NCBI GenBank assembly: GCA_015075555.1
Contig: JABTUD010000001.1
Coordinates: 124,001 to 188,000 of the forward strand
Direction: 5' to 3'
Length of the DNA: 64,000 nucleotides
DNA from: Thermoflexaceae bacterium
Lineage (GTDB): Bacteria; Chloroflexota; Dehalococcoidia; Tepidiformales; Tepidiformaceae
Shown here: positions 1 to 8,105 of the stretch, in pieces
Numbering within the stretch: position 1 is the first letter of the stretch
How the letters are laid out: every line of letters begins with the position of its first letter
Translations under genes and position numbers: made by a program
The notes under the pieces: model-generated
What the model was told of the DNA's origin: nothing
Database searches by the model: none
What the model saw: only the letters and a program-made list of their open reading frames with translations

Positions 1-1197
1 GTCTGGGCGGGCCCGTTCGGCGCCCGCCTGCTGGGCGACTACGGGGCCGAAGTGATCAAGGTCGAATCGCCACGGCAGTGGGACCTGCTTCGCGCCCTGG
101 GGCTCATCCCCCGCGAGACGCCGCGGTGGTACAACCGCTCCGCCTACTTCAACCACAACAACCGCGACAAGCTCGGGCTCGCCCTGGACCTCGCCATCCC
201 CTCCGGCCGCGATGTGCTCCTCAGGCTTTGTGCCATCAGCGACGTCATAGTCGAGAACTTCCGCTCAGATGTCATGGACAATCTCGGCCTCTCCTATGCC
301 GCCGTTTCCGGGGTGAACCCGGCCATCATCTACGTCTCGATGCCCGGCCACGGCAAGACCGGCCCGGAGAAGGACTACGTCGCCTACGGGACAAACGTGG
401 AACAGCTTGCCGGGCTCGTCTCCCTGTCTGGCTACGAAGGGGGAGAGCCGATGAAGACGGGCTTCAGCTACGGCGACCCGATGGCCGGGACCGCCCTTGT
501 TGGGGCCGTGGCGATGGCTATCCGCCACCGCAATCGCACCGGCGAGGGGATGTACGTGGAGCTCGCCCAGCGCGAGAACCTCTCCATGTTCGTCGGCGAG
601 CACCTGGTCGATTTCAGCATGAACGGCATCCCGCGAACGCCGATCGGGAATCGCCATCCGTTCCTCGCCCCCCACAACCGCTACCGCAGTGCCGGCGACG
701 ACAGCTGGATTGCCATCGCCTGCGAGAATGACGGCCAGTTCCTCGCCCTCTGCCAGGCAATTGGACGCCCGGACCTGCCGGGCGACGAACGCTTCTCCAC
801 AAACGTTGCCCGTAAGGCCAACGAAGAAGAGCTCGACGGCATCATCGGAGCCTGGACCTTGCAGCGCGGGCACTACGAGGGGATGCACATCCTGCAGCGG
901 GCCGGGGTGCCTGCAGGGGCCGTGCTCAGCGTGCCCGAGCTCCTATCTGACCCGCAGCTCCGCTCGCGGGGCGCCTGGGTGGAGCACTCCCACCCTGACG
1001 CCGGGACATGGGAGATGGAGTCGCCTCCATGGGAGCTCAGCCGGACCCCGGGGCACATTCGCGTTCCCGCGCCAGGGTTCGCCGAACACAACAGCTACGT
1101 GTTTCGCGACCTGCTCGGCCTCGATGATGACGCCATCGCCCGCCTCTACGCTGAGGGCGCCACAGCCGACACCCTGGACGAGTCGCTACACAGGTAG
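1..1197 (+). CDS. Family III CoA transferase (CaiB/BaiF), 5' partial
   Basis: The reading frame is open from base 1, and its first residues (VWAGPFGARLLGDYGAEVIK) are the usual N-terminal motif of the CaiB/BaiF family, so only about 10-20 residues are missing upstream. These enzymes move CoA between carboxylic acids (formyl-CoA, carnitine, mesaconyl or succinyl-CoA transferases). The segment FSYGDPMAGTALVGAVAMAI carries the Asp expected to form the acyl anhydride intermediate. The C-terminal half (AGVPAGAVLSVPELLSDPQL) is also typical. The exact substrate cannot be read from sequence. Stop is TAG at 1195. Confidence 0.9.
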   Translation, partial: VWAGPFGARLLGDYGAEVIKVESPRQWDLLRALGLIPRETPRWYNRSAYFNHNNRDKLGLALDLAIPSGRDVLLRLCAISDVIVENFRSDVMDNLGLSYAAVSGVNPAIIYVSMPGHGKTGPEKDYVAYGTNVEQLAGLVSLSGYEGGEPMKTGFSYGDPMAGTALVGAVAMAIRHRNRTGEGMYVELAQRENLSMFVGEHLVDFSMNGIPRTPIGNRHPFLAPHNRYRSAGDDSWIAIACENDGQFLALCQAIGRPDLPGDERFSTNVARKANEEELDGIIGAWTLQRGHYEGMHILQRAGVPAGAVLSVPELLSDPQLRSRGAWVEHSHPDAGTWEMESPPWELSRTPGHIRVPAPGFAEHNSYVFRDLLGLDDDAIARLYAEGATADTLDESLHR

Positions 1198-1215
1198 GGG
1201 GCGACTGTGTGGTAG

Positions 1216-1249
1216 ACTGTGGATTGCACTCCACATTGGAATCCACAGT
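1216..1249. promoter_or_regulatory. Palindromic operator/promoter of the RHH-MazF pair
   Basis: ACTGTGGATT (1216-1225) and AATCCACAGT (1240-1249) form a perfect 10-bp inverted repeat with 14 bases between; a third half-site TCCACA sits inside at 1230-1235. A possible -10 hexamer TAGACT (1213-1218) overlaps the left arm. Ribbon-helix-helix antitoxins commonly bind such repeats to repress their own operon, so this is the likely autoregulatory operator; that step is inference. Confidence 0.65.
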
Positions 1250-1503
1250 TGAAGACCATCCAGATCACCATCGATGAGGACCTGCTCGAACGGCTCGACC
1301 GGCGCCTCTGCGGCAGGTCGAAGGCGCGTTCAGCCTTCGTGCGCGCGGCCATTGAGCGTGAGCTCCGCCGTGCCGAGGTGGCGGAGATGGAGGAACAGTG
1401 GCGCGCGTCATACGAGAATGAGCCAGTTGACCTGGCCGAGCTGGAAGCATGGGAACTGGTCCAGGACTGGACTGACGACCGCGCTGTGGTGGCGCACAGG
1501 TGA
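1249..1503 (+). CDS. Ribbon-helix-helix antitoxin (MazE/CopG type)
   Basis: A protein of about 84 residues beginning MKTIQITIDEDLLERLDRRL, the beta strand plus helix of the CopG/Arc ribbon-helix-helix fold; the acidic C-terminal half (ENEPVDLAELEAWELVQDW) is the probable toxin-neutralising tail. I chose TTG at 1249, because family members start 1-4 residues before the IQITID strand; an in-frame GTG at 1219 would add ten unrelated residues and lies inside the operator. Its stop overlaps the toxin start by 4 bases (GTGA), so the two are translationally coupled. Confidence 0.75.
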   Translation: MKTIQITIDEDLLERLDRRLCGRSKARSAFVRAAIERELRRAEVAEMEEQWRASYENEPVDLAELEAWELVQDWTDDRAVVAHR

Positions 1504-1820
1504 ACCGCGGCGATGTTTACTGGGTAGAACTGCCCGGGCCGTGGGGACGGCGCCCTGCCGTAATCCTGACCCGGCAGGAGGGCCTGTCGTTTCTCACCTC
1601 CGTGACGGTAGGGCCGATTACTTCGACTCTCCGGCATGCTCCCACCTGGGTTCGCCTGGGCATTGAGGATGGCCTCCCACATGAGTCATCAGTGAACCTC
1701 GACAGCATTCAGACAATCCGGGCCGATCGTCTTGGCGAGCGGGTCACGAGGCTGTCGCCCGAACGCATGAGGCAGGTTTCGAGAGCCGCCCGGTTTGCCC
1801 TTGCTCTCGACGAGTCGTAG
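1500..1820 (+). CDS. mazF: MazF/PemK-type endoribonuclease toxin
   Basis: A 106-residue PemK/MazF toxin. The N-terminus MNRGDVYWVELPGPWGRRPA and the central VNLDSIQTIRADRLGERV are family hallmarks (first strand with RGDVYWV, and the LDQI/T-type strand). MazF toxins cleave mRNA or tRNA at short motifs and are held inactive by the antitoxin encoded just upstream. Start GTG at 1500 overlaps the antitoxin stop. It converges with the permease gene, whose stop is 16 bases away. Confidence 0.88.
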   Translation: MNRGDVYWVELPGPWGRRPAVILTRQEGLSFLTSVTVGPITSTLRHAPTWVRLGIEDGLPHESSVNLDSIQTIRADRLGERVTRLSPERMRQVSRAARFALALDES

Positions 1821-1835
1821 GAGGGAATGCGGCTC

Positions 1836-2957
1836 TCAGACCACCAGCAGCGCTGCGGGAACGGCCACGATGGCCCCGAGGAAGATGGCCAGGTGCCGTG
1901 GCCTGGCCGTGGTCCAGTGTGCCCCGGCCAGGATGACCCGCGAGTACGGCCCGTAGAAGCCCCCCAGCAACAAGAGCGACACCACGGCAACCGAAACCAT
2001 CTGCGTCAGCACAACCAGGAACGCCGTCTCGCCCCCGAGGAGCATCGAGGCGAAGAGCGTATCGACGAAGGTTGTGATGTTGGCTCCCATCACGTAGGGG
2101 ATGATGGCTTCGCGCTTCAGATAGCCTTTCAGCGATAGCGGCACGAGCACGGTGAGAGAGATTGCCACGCTCAGCGTTGTGAGCGTCACGGCGCACCCCA
2201 GGAGGAACATCAGCGGACGCCGCCGGAGCGCGTGTAGGGCTCGCGTAATCCCCTCCGCCTCCCCTTCCAGCTGCGGCAACGCCCGGTCGAAGACAGCGAA
2301 GCTGGCGAGAAGCAGTCCCACCCCCACTGCGAACAGCATCCACCCTGGCAACAGCGAATCCAGGGCGTCAAGCGGGCGCCCAAAGGCAGAATCGACCAGG
2401 TCGAGCATCCCCGCCGGCGTGTTGAACGCCAGGCCGTCGAGCAGGCCGAAGTGGAGCGAGACCAGGCCGAGCAACAGCGCCGGCCCCTGGGTAGTGAACG
2501 TGGTGAGGAGCGCGACGACCCCGATGTACAGCCCATCGGCATTGCGCCGCCGCGCCAGGTAGAGGATGAACCCGGCCGCCAGGACGATGAACGATGCCCC
2601 CAGGCGTGACCCTGCGACCACGGCAAAAGCCTCGGCCTCGGTAAGGCTGCCGCCGGCCAGCAGGGTCACGCCGATGGCGGCCACGGGAGAACCGCTCAGG
2701 GCCAGGTACGCCAGCAGCCACCCGAACCCCGTTGCGTTCGCTGCTCCCGAGACACTGAGGCGGTCGAGGAGCGGCACAATCCCCGCCGAGCCGGCCTTCG
2801 TCACTTCGAGGGCGAAGATGAACAGGGCAACTCCGACCACGGCGGCTGCGAGCCGCGAGAGATGGCGCAGGCGCGGCAGCCGCAACGGCGCCGGGCTCAC
2901 TCGCCGGGCGGACGCGCGTCCGCGCACCGGGGGCGCGGACGCTGCCCCCTGTTCCAC
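1836..2957 (-). CDS. Na/Pi-cotransporter-like permease, candidate sulfate transporter
   Basis: A 373-residue polytopic membrane protein with about nine hydrophobic segments. Two internal-repeat-like signatures are visible: LSGSPVAAIGVTLLAG in the N-terminal half and YVMGANITTFVDTLFASMLL in the C-terminal half, resembling the QSSSATT and GANIGTT motifs of the Na/Pi cotransporter II family. Start GTG at 2957 follows the sat stop by one base, so it is the last gene of the cysH-cysC-sat operon. Position argues for uptake of sulfate rather than phosphate; this is inference, since no canonical CysTWA, SulP or CysP gene is seen. Confidence 0.6.
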   Translation of the reverse strand: MEQGAASAPPVRGRASARRVSPAPLRLPRLRHLSRLAAAVVGVALFIFALEVTKAGSAGIVPLLDRLSVSGAANATGFGWLLAYLALSGSPVAAIGVTLLAGGSLTEAEAFAVVAGSRLGASFIVLAAGFILYLARRRNADGLYIGVVALLTTFTTQGPALLLGLVSLHFGLLDGLAFNTPAGMLDLVDSAFGRPLDALDSLLPGWMLFAVGVGLLLASFAVFDRALPQLEGEAEGITRALHALRRRPLMFLLGCAVTLTTLSVAISLTVLVPLSLKGYLKREAIIPYVMGANITTFVDTLFASMLLGGETAFLVVLTQMVSVAVVSLLLLGGFYGPYSRVILAGAHWTTARPRHLAIFLGAIVAVPAALLVV

Positions 2958-2958
2958 C

Positions 2959-4122
2959 TCAGACGGCCGGCGCCATGCTCTCGATGAGGACACGGGCAAC
3001 CTCGGGCCGCGTGAACTCGGCCGGGAGCTCCTGTCCCGCGCGCAGCAGCTCGCGCACCCGGGTGCCAGAAAGCACAAGCCGCTCCTCGGGCGAGGCCGGG
3101 CTGGTCCTTGTAGTCGCCATCGCCCCGGTACGCAGGCACCAGAATGCGTGCTCGAAAAAGAGCGGCTGGATGCCAAGCAGGCCGACATCCACCTCGTCGA
3201 AGATGCGCTGAGCGTCGTAGGTGCCGTAGTAGTTGCCCACACCTGCATGGTCACGCCCGACGATGAAGTGGGTGCAGCCGTAGTTCTTGCGCATGATGGC
3301 GTGGAAGATGGCCTCGCGCGGGCCAGCGTAACGCATGGCCGCGGGGAGCACCGATAGCAAAACCCGCTCGGGCACGAAGTAGTTCTCGATGAGCGCCTCG
3401 TAGCAGCGCATGCGCACTTCGGCCGGGATATCATCGTCCTTGGTGTCGCCCACGAGCGGGTGGATGAGCGCACCGTCGACACTCTCCAGGGCCACCTTGA
3501 TCAGGTACTCGTGCGCCCGGTGGATCGGGTTGCGCGTCTGGAAGCCGACCACGGTCTTCCAGCCACGTGCGGCAAAGACCGATCTTGTCTGGGCCGGGGT
3601 CAACCGGTACTGGTGGAAGCTCCCGTAGGCAGGCAGGCGCACGGCCGTCACTGGCCCCCCGAGCAGGAGGTCACCAGAGGCGTACATGGCCGCCACGCCC
3701 GGGTGCGCCTCCTCGGCGGTGCGGTAGACGAGCTCCGCTTCCCGCTGCTTGTCCCGCGCGTACGTCTCCTCGATATCGATGACCGCCAGCAGCGTGCCAT
3801 CGGCGTCGCGTAGAGCGGCACGGGTCCCCGCCCTCAGTTCGCCCGCGCGTTCGGACCCAACGGCAAGGTAGACGGGAATCGGCCACGGCAGGCCGTTCCG
3901 GAGGGTCATCCGGTCCACAACAGAGGCGTAGTCATCGGCGCCGATGAAGCCGCGCAACGGGCTGAATCCGCCGTTGATGAGCAGCTCCAGGTCGCTGCGC
4001 GTGCGTGAATCGACCGTTATGGCCGGGAGCGTCGCCGCCTCATGCTCGATTTCCGCGGCCGGCTCGCCGCTGACCAGCAGAGCGACGAGGTCTCCTCCAT
4101 GAGGCTCGCCCGGGGTGCTCAT
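2959..4122 (-). CDS. sat: Sulfate adenylyltransferase (ATP sulfurylase)
   Basis: A 387-residue single-chain ATP sulfurylase that makes APS from sulfate and ATP. Visible motifs are [13 protein letters not shown] (the QxRN and HxxH ATP/sulfate loop), [13 protein letters not shown] and the C-terminal [16 protein letters not shown]. It is the homo-oligomeric Sat type rather than the CysDN heterodimer, and it has no fused kinase domain. The ATG overlaps the cysC stop by 4 bases (ATGA), and its stop is one base from the permease start, so the three are co-transcribed. Confidence 0.95.
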   Translation of the reverse strand: MSTPGEPHGGDLVALLVSGEPAAEIEHEAATLPAITVDSRTRSDLELLINGGFSPLRGFIGADDYASVVDRMTLRNGLPWPIPVYLAVGSERAGELRAGTRAALRDADGTLLAVIDIEETYARDKQREAELVYRTAEEAHPGVAAMYASGDLLLGGPVTAVRLPAYGSFHQYRLTPAQTRSVFAARGWKTVVGFQTRNPIHRAHEYLIKVALESVDGALIHPLVGDTKDDDIPAEVRMRCYEALIENYFVPERVLLSVLPAAMRYAGPREAIFHAIMRKNYGCTHFIVGRDHAGVGNYYGTYDAQRIFDEVDVGLLGIQPLFFEHAFWCLRTGAMATTRTSPASPEERLVLSGTRVRELLRAGQELPAEFTRPEVARVLIESMAPAV

Positions 4123-4682
4123 CTCACCACCGCCGGGGTCGCGACCAGGCCGCGGGCTTCAAGGAAGTCCACGATCGTGCGAAGGCTCTCGGCGACAGGT
4201 TCCCGGCCGGTTTCGCAGACAACCTCGGGATGGAGCGGCGGCTCGTACGGGTCGTCGATCCCCGTGAAACCGGGACGCTTGCCCGCTCGCGCCTCGGCAT
4301 ACAGGCCTTTCACGTCCCGTGCCTCGCACTGCTCGACCGTTGCCGCGGCAAAGACCTCCACGAAGTCCGACCCATCGGCCTCTATGAGCCTGCGATTGGC
4401 GTCGCGGATGTCGCGGTACGGTGAGATGGCCGCTGTAATGACCGCAACGCCGTTTCGGGCGAGCAGGTTCGCTACATAGCCGATGCGGAGGATGTTGGTG
4501 TCGCGGTCCTCCTTGCTGAAGCCGAGGCCCTTGCTCAGGTTGGTTCTCACCACGTCGCCGTCGAGCACCTCCACCTTCCGGCCCCGCTCTCGCAGGAGGG
4601 GCGCCAGCTCCTCGGTGAGCGTTGTCTTCCCCGCGCCCGAGAGCCCGGTGAACCAGATGACAAACCCCTTCTCTTGACTCAC
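4119..4682 (-). CDS. cysC: Adenylylsulfate (APS) kinase
   Basis: A 187-residue APS kinase that phosphorylates APS to PAPS. The Walker A loop GLSGAGKTT is near residue 14, followed by [20 protein letters not shown], the APS-binding motif, and the [13 protein letters not shown] lid. Start is GTG at 4682 with an AAGGAG upstream. Its product is not needed by an APS-type reductase such as the neighbouring CysH, so it may supply PAPS for sulfation or a PAPS-tolerant route. Confidence 0.95.
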   Translation of the reverse strand: MSQEKGFVIWFTGLSGAGKTTLTEELAPLLRERGRKVEVLDGDVVRTNLSKGLGFSKEDRDTNILRIGYVANLLARNGVAVITAAISPYRDIRDANRRLIEADGSDFVEVFAAATVEQCEARDVKGLYAEARAGKRPGFTGIDDPYEPPLHPEVVCETGREPVAESLRTIVDFLEARGLVATPAVVR

Positions 4683-4707
4683 GCCGTTTCGATCTCCTTT
4701 ACATGGT

Positions 4708-4729
4708 CAGGCGGCCTGTTGGCCGCCTG
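4708..4729. other. Perfect 9-bp hairpin between cysH and cysC
   Basis: CAGGCGGCC (4708-4716) and GGCCGCCTG (4721-4729) pair perfectly around a 4-base loop, inside the 73-base gap separating cysH from the rest of the operon. No U-run follows on the minus strand, so it is not a classical terminator. It may mark partial termination, mRNA processing or 3' end protection of the cysH message. Confidence 0.5.
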
Positions 4730-4755
4730 CGGAATGGCTGCCGATGGCGGCTTCT

Positions 4756-5460
4756 TCACTCGGAGTGCAGGCCACATTCGTCCTTTGCAAAGCCCTCCCA
4801 GCGTCCCTGGCGGCCCTGTTTTCCGGGAACGGTGCAGTTGTAGCAGCCGATGCTCGTGTAACCCTGATCGAGGAGCGGGTTGTAGGGAACGCCGTGCCCG
4901 GCCAGGTACGCCCAGGTCTGCTTCTCGGTCCACGTGGCGAGCGGGTTCACCTTCAGCAGGCCAAACCTGCCGCTCCACGAAACGATGGGGGTGTCCGCGC
5001 GTCCCTCCGACTGGTCGCGGCGGAGACCGCTCAACCAGGCGGTCTTCCCGGCCAGGGCGCGGCGGTTGGGCTCGACTTTGCGCAGTTCGCAGCAGAGGTC
5101 CGGGTCGCGCATCCAGAGCGCCGACCCGTACTTCTCCGCCTGTTCTTCGTGGCTGAGAAGAGAGCGGTAGACCTGAACGTGGCTGAGGCCGAGCTGCGCC
5201 ACAGCCCGGCGCATCGTTTCCAGCGTCTCCTCGAACAGGTAGCCGGTGTCGAGCACGAATACGTGAACGCCGGGGTCAACGGCGCCGGCCATGTGGAGGA
5301 TTGCCATGCCGCTCGCGCCGCCGAACGAGGCACCGATTGAAACCCCGCTTCCAAACGTGTCGAACGCCCAGCACACGATCTCCCGCGGGTCCGCCGTCTC
5401 AAAGCGGCCGTTCAGGGAGTGGATATCGGAAGCGGTGAACGCGGGGGCGGTCGAGGTCAT
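4756..5460 (-). CDS. cysH: APS reductase, iron-sulfur type (CysH family)
   Basis: A 234-residue thioredoxin-dependent reductase that makes sulfite. It carries the four-cysteine signature of the bacterial assimilatory APS reductases (Cys123-Cys124 and Cys206-x-x-Cys209), which binds a 4Fe-4S cluster and is absent from enterobacterial PAPS reductases. The catalytic Cys lies in the C-terminal DECGLHSE. The N-terminal PP-loop region is SIGASFGGASG. It is the first gene of the minus-strand operon and is divergent from sulfite reductase. Confidence 0.92.
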   Translation of the reverse strand: MTSTAPAFTASDIHSLNGRFETADPREIVCWAFDTFGSGVSIGASFGGASGMAILHMAGAVDPGVHVFVLDTGYLFEETLETMRRAVAQLGLSHVQVYRSLLSHEEQAEKYGSALWMRDPDLCCELRKVEPNRRALAGKTAWLSGLRRDQSEGRADTPIVSWSGRFGLLKVNPLATWTEKQTWAYLAGHGVPYNPLLDQGYTSIGCYNCTVPGKQGRQGRWEGFAKDECGLHSE

Positions 5461-5492
5461 GGCCTGCCAGGAGTTGTTGAGTAAGTGACATG

Positions 5493-5521
5493 ACTTTATC
5501 GAGTTCTTCCATTGCGATCAA
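5493..5521 (-). promoter_or_regulatory. Promoter of the cysH operon
   Basis: On the minus strand TTGATC (5521-5516) is followed after 17 bases by TAAAGT (5498-5493), giving a predicted transcript start near 5486 and a leader of about 25 bases. The -10 overlaps one arm (CTTTATC, 5494-5500) of an inverted repeat whose other arm is GATAAAG at 5534-5540. Confidence 0.5.
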
Positions 5522-5531
5522 CTCCGTCATG

Positions 5532-5573
5532 TTGATAAAGTGGACGCACTTTCTCTATATCTCCGCCCGGAGG
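5532..5573 (+). promoter_or_regulatory. Promoter and ribosome binding site of sulfite reductase
   Basis: TTGATA (5532-5537), an 18-base spacer and TATATC (5556-5561) form a plausible sigma-70 promoter, with a start near 5568. GGAGG (5569-5573) lies 5 bases before GTG 5579. The arm GATAAAG (5534-5540) of the shared inverted repeat overlaps the -35 element, so one regulator could control both divergent units. Confidence 0.55.
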
Positions 5574-5578
5574 CCCCC

Positions 5579-7351
5579 GTGCCGGAAGCAGAAACCATCA
5601 TCTACACCAACCACCCCGAGAAGGTCCTGCCTGTGCTCCAGGAAGAGCTCAAGGACTTCGAGACCGAGGCCACCCGCTTCCTCGCGGGCCAGATGGAAGA
5701 GCTCCAGTTCATCGGCTACCGCCTCAAGCAGGGCGTCTATGGCCAGCGCCAGCCCAACGTGCAGATGATCCGCGTGAAGCTGCCCTTCGGCGGCGTTACC
5801 CCGGCGCAACTCGAAGCGCTGGCAGAAGTGGCCGAGAAGTACGCCCCCCTGCGCAAGGGACACATCACCACCCGCCAGAACATCCAGTTCCACCACATCC
5901 CCCTGAAAGGCGCTGCCGAGGCCCTCTTCGTCCTCGGCCGCGCTGGGCTCTCCACCCGCGAGGCCTGCGGCAACACCGTGCGCAACGTGACCGGCGACCC
6001 CTGGGCGGGCGTCAACCCCGAGGAGCCCTTCGACCCGACCCCGTACGCGGGCGCATTTGCCCGTTACTGGTTGCGCAACCCCCTCTCCCAGCTCCTGCCG
6101 CGCAAGTTTAAGGTTGCCTTCAGCTCAAGCGATGCCGACACCGCGATCACGGGCATCCACGACCTCGGTTTCATCCCTCGCATCCAGGATGGGGTGAAGG
6201 GATTCCGGGTGGTCACCGGGGGCGGCCTCTCCATCATGCCGCGCAATGCCTGCGTCCTGCGCGAGTTCGTTCCCGTCGACGACTACCTGCGCCTCTCCGA
6301 GGCGGTGGTCCGCATCTTCGAGAAGGCAGACGAACTCCGCAAGAATCGCGCCAAGGCCCGCCTCAAGTTCCTTGTCGACCGGGTAGGAATCGAAGAGTTC
6401 CGGCGGATGGTCGACGAAGAGTTGACGGGCACATGGTCGCAGGGCGATTTCCGCCCCGGCCGGCTCCTGTTCATCGATGACGAAGAGGCGTCGGCCCCAG
6501 GGCGCCGGCCCTACTATGACCAGCCCAACGGCGACAGGCGCGAATTCGTCGCCTTCGCTGCCTCGGCCGTGCGGCCCCAGAAGCAACAGGGGTTCAGCAC
6601 CGTGCACGTCAAGGTTCGCCAGGGCGATCTGAAGCCAGGCCAGTTCCGCGGCCTGGCCTCCATCCTGCGCGACTACTGCGGTGGCCGCGCCCGCACTACG
6701 GTCCAGCAGAACATCGTCCTTCGCTGGGTGCGCGACGAGAGCCTCTACGAAGTCTGGCAGCGGCTGGTGGCGATCGGGCTCGGCGAGCCTGGCGCGCACG
6801 AGGTCACCGATGTGGTGAGCTGCCCCGGGACCGATAGCTGCAAGCTCGGCATCACAAGCTCAATGGGTCTCAACCGCTCCATCCAGGAGCGGCTCGAATC
6901 GCTTCACATCTCCGACGAGCTCACGCGCAAGATCCGCGTCAAGATGAGCGGCTGTCCCAACAGCTGCGGGCAGCACCACATCGCGAACATCGGCTTTCAC
7001 GGCGCCGCCATGAAGGCGGGCGACCGCCAGCTCCCCGCCTACCACGTCTTCGTCGGCGGGACATACGAGAACGGCGACTTCCGCATTGGCACGCAGTTGA
7101 AGGTGCGCCTCCCCGCCAGGCGTGGCCCAGATGCAGTGCAACGCTTCATCGCCCTATACCAGCGTGAGCGCAACCCGGGCGAGGAGTTCAACGCGTTCTT
7201 CGACCGCGTCGGCAGTGCGCCTTTCGAACGGGAAATCTCCGACCTCGTGGTGCCCGGGGAGTTCAGCGAGGACAACCGCTCGCTGTTCATCGACTGGGAA
7301 CGCGGCGACCTCTACCAGGTGCAGCGCGGCGAGGGCGAATGCGCCATCTGA
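5579..7351 (+). CDS. sir: Ferredoxin-type sulfite (or nitrite) reductase
   Basis: About 590 residues, a one-chain siroheme reductase with two ferredoxin-like repeats. The siroheme/4Fe-4S motifs are CPGTDSCKLGITSS and, about 40 residues later, SGCPNSCGQHHIANIGF. RKGHITTRQNIQFHHIP is the conserved N-terminal substrate/cofactor region. Placement beside cysH and sat argues for reduction of sulfite to sulfide. I chose GTG 5579 over GTG 5540 because GGAGG lies 5 bases upstream and the best promoter would start transcripts after 5540. Confidence 0.9.
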   Translation: MPEAETIIYTNHPEKVLPVLQEELKDFETEATRFLAGQMEELQFIGYRLKQGVYGQRQPNVQMIRVKLPFGGVTPAQLEALAEVAEKYAPLRKGHITTRQNIQFHHIPLKGAAEALFVLGRAGLSTREACGNTVRNVTGDPWAGVNPEEPFDPTPYAGAFARYWLRNPLSQLLPRKFKVAFSSSDADTAITGIHDLGFIPRIQDGVKGFRVVTGGGLSIMPRNACVLREFVPVDDYLRLSEAVVRIFEKADELRKNRAKARLKFLVDRVGIEEFRRMVDEELTGTWSQGDFRPGRLLFIDDEEASAPGRRPYYDQPNGDRREFVAFAASAVRPQKQQGFSTVHVKVRQGDLKPGQFRGLASILRDYCGGRARTTVQQNIVLRWVRDESLYEVWQRLVAIGLGEPGAHEVTDVVSCPGTDSCKLGITSSMGLNRSIQERLESLHISDELTRKIRVKMSGCPNSCGQHHIANIGFHGAAMKAGDRQLPAYHVFVGGTYENGDFRIGTQLKVRLPARRGPDAVQRFIALYQRERNPGEEFNAFFDRVGSAPFEREISDLVVPGEFSEDNRSLFIDWERGDLYQVQRGEGECAI

Positions 7352-7357
7352 GGCGGG

Positions 7358-8044
7358 CTACAGCCCCTGGAGCACCGCCCAGGCCTCTTCTGCAGGGATG
7401 CCGCCGCCCTCTTCAGCGGCGCGCAGAGCCTCGCGCTGCCACTCTGGTGAGAGGTCGGCCAGGAGCGCATACGGGTTGCTGCTGACCTCAACGGCAAGCG
7501 CCGCCTGCGTTCGCAACAGCTCACAGAAGGCCTCGAAGATGGGCAGCCTGCCCAGGTAGTTCTCAAACACGAACAGTGAGATGTCGGCAAGCGCCTCGCT
7601 GTCCCCTTCGTCGGAAATCAGCGTGTACACTGTCTCGAGCCACATGCCCACGCTCATCCAGGTGCTTGCTGCCCCGTCACAGCGCTTCGTCTCGAGCGCC
7701 TCCGCCGAGGACATGAGCATGACGAGGAACGTCGGCAGCCGCCGCTCCTCGTAACCAAGGCGGGCGAGGTCAACCCAGCGCCTGTCTTCGTCGCACGACG
7801 AGCCAGGCCGTTGCGCGGGTATGGCGCCTGCAAGCTCGTGCGCTTCGGCAGCGGGGAGGTGGCGCACCCAGTCTTCCAGCGTCTCCGGCGCGACCTCGGC
7901 GAGGTCGATCACGGAAAGGGCCGCGAGCCGCCGCTCGGGAGAGCCATCCTGGATTTCCTGCACCAGCTCGGGCGTGGTCATGCGCCGAAAGCCGGCCTCG
8001 AAGACCTGCCAGCCGTCGTATTCCGCCGGGAGCCTGCGATCCAT
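7358..8044 (-). CDS. Hypothetical protein, helical
   Basis: A 228-residue, acidic and mostly helical soluble protein that I do not recognise. It has no signal peptide or membrane segment. The first 60 residues (EIQDGSPERRLAALSVIDLA, then ETLEDWVRHLP) look like short repeated helical hairpins of HEAT type. It converges on sulfite reductase with only 6 bases between the stops, and it is divergent from hemB with a 61-base gap. No function is proposed. Confidence 0.7.
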   Translation of the reverse strand: MDRRLPAEYDGWQVFEAGFRRMTTPELVQEIQDGSPERRLAALSVIDLAEVAPETLEDWVRHLPAAEAHELAGAIPAQRPGSSCDEDRRWVDLARLGYEERRLPTFLVMLMSSAEALETKRCDGAASTWMSVGMWLETVYTLISDEGDSEALADISLFVFENYLGRLPIFEAFCELLRTQAALAVEVSSNPYALLADLSPEWQREALRAAEEGGGIPAEEAWAVLQGL

Positions 8045-8093
8045 TGCGCTCAGGTTACGCCTCCCACCGGGAATGATCGTCGCTTTCCGGTGC

Positions 8094-8099
8094 TAGAAT
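8094..8099 (+). promoter_or_regulatory. Leaderless -10 element of hemB
   Basis: TAGAAT is separated by exactly 6 bases from the GTG start at 8106, so transcription should begin at or within a base of the start codon. No Shine-Dalgarno sequence is present. Confidence 0.55.
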
Positions 8100-8105
8100 C
8101 GGTCG

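Noticed and set aside
5490-5578. Upstream starts for sulfite reductase (GTG 5540 and others)
   Set aside because: The promoter places transcription after 5540 and the good SD lies before GTG 5579.
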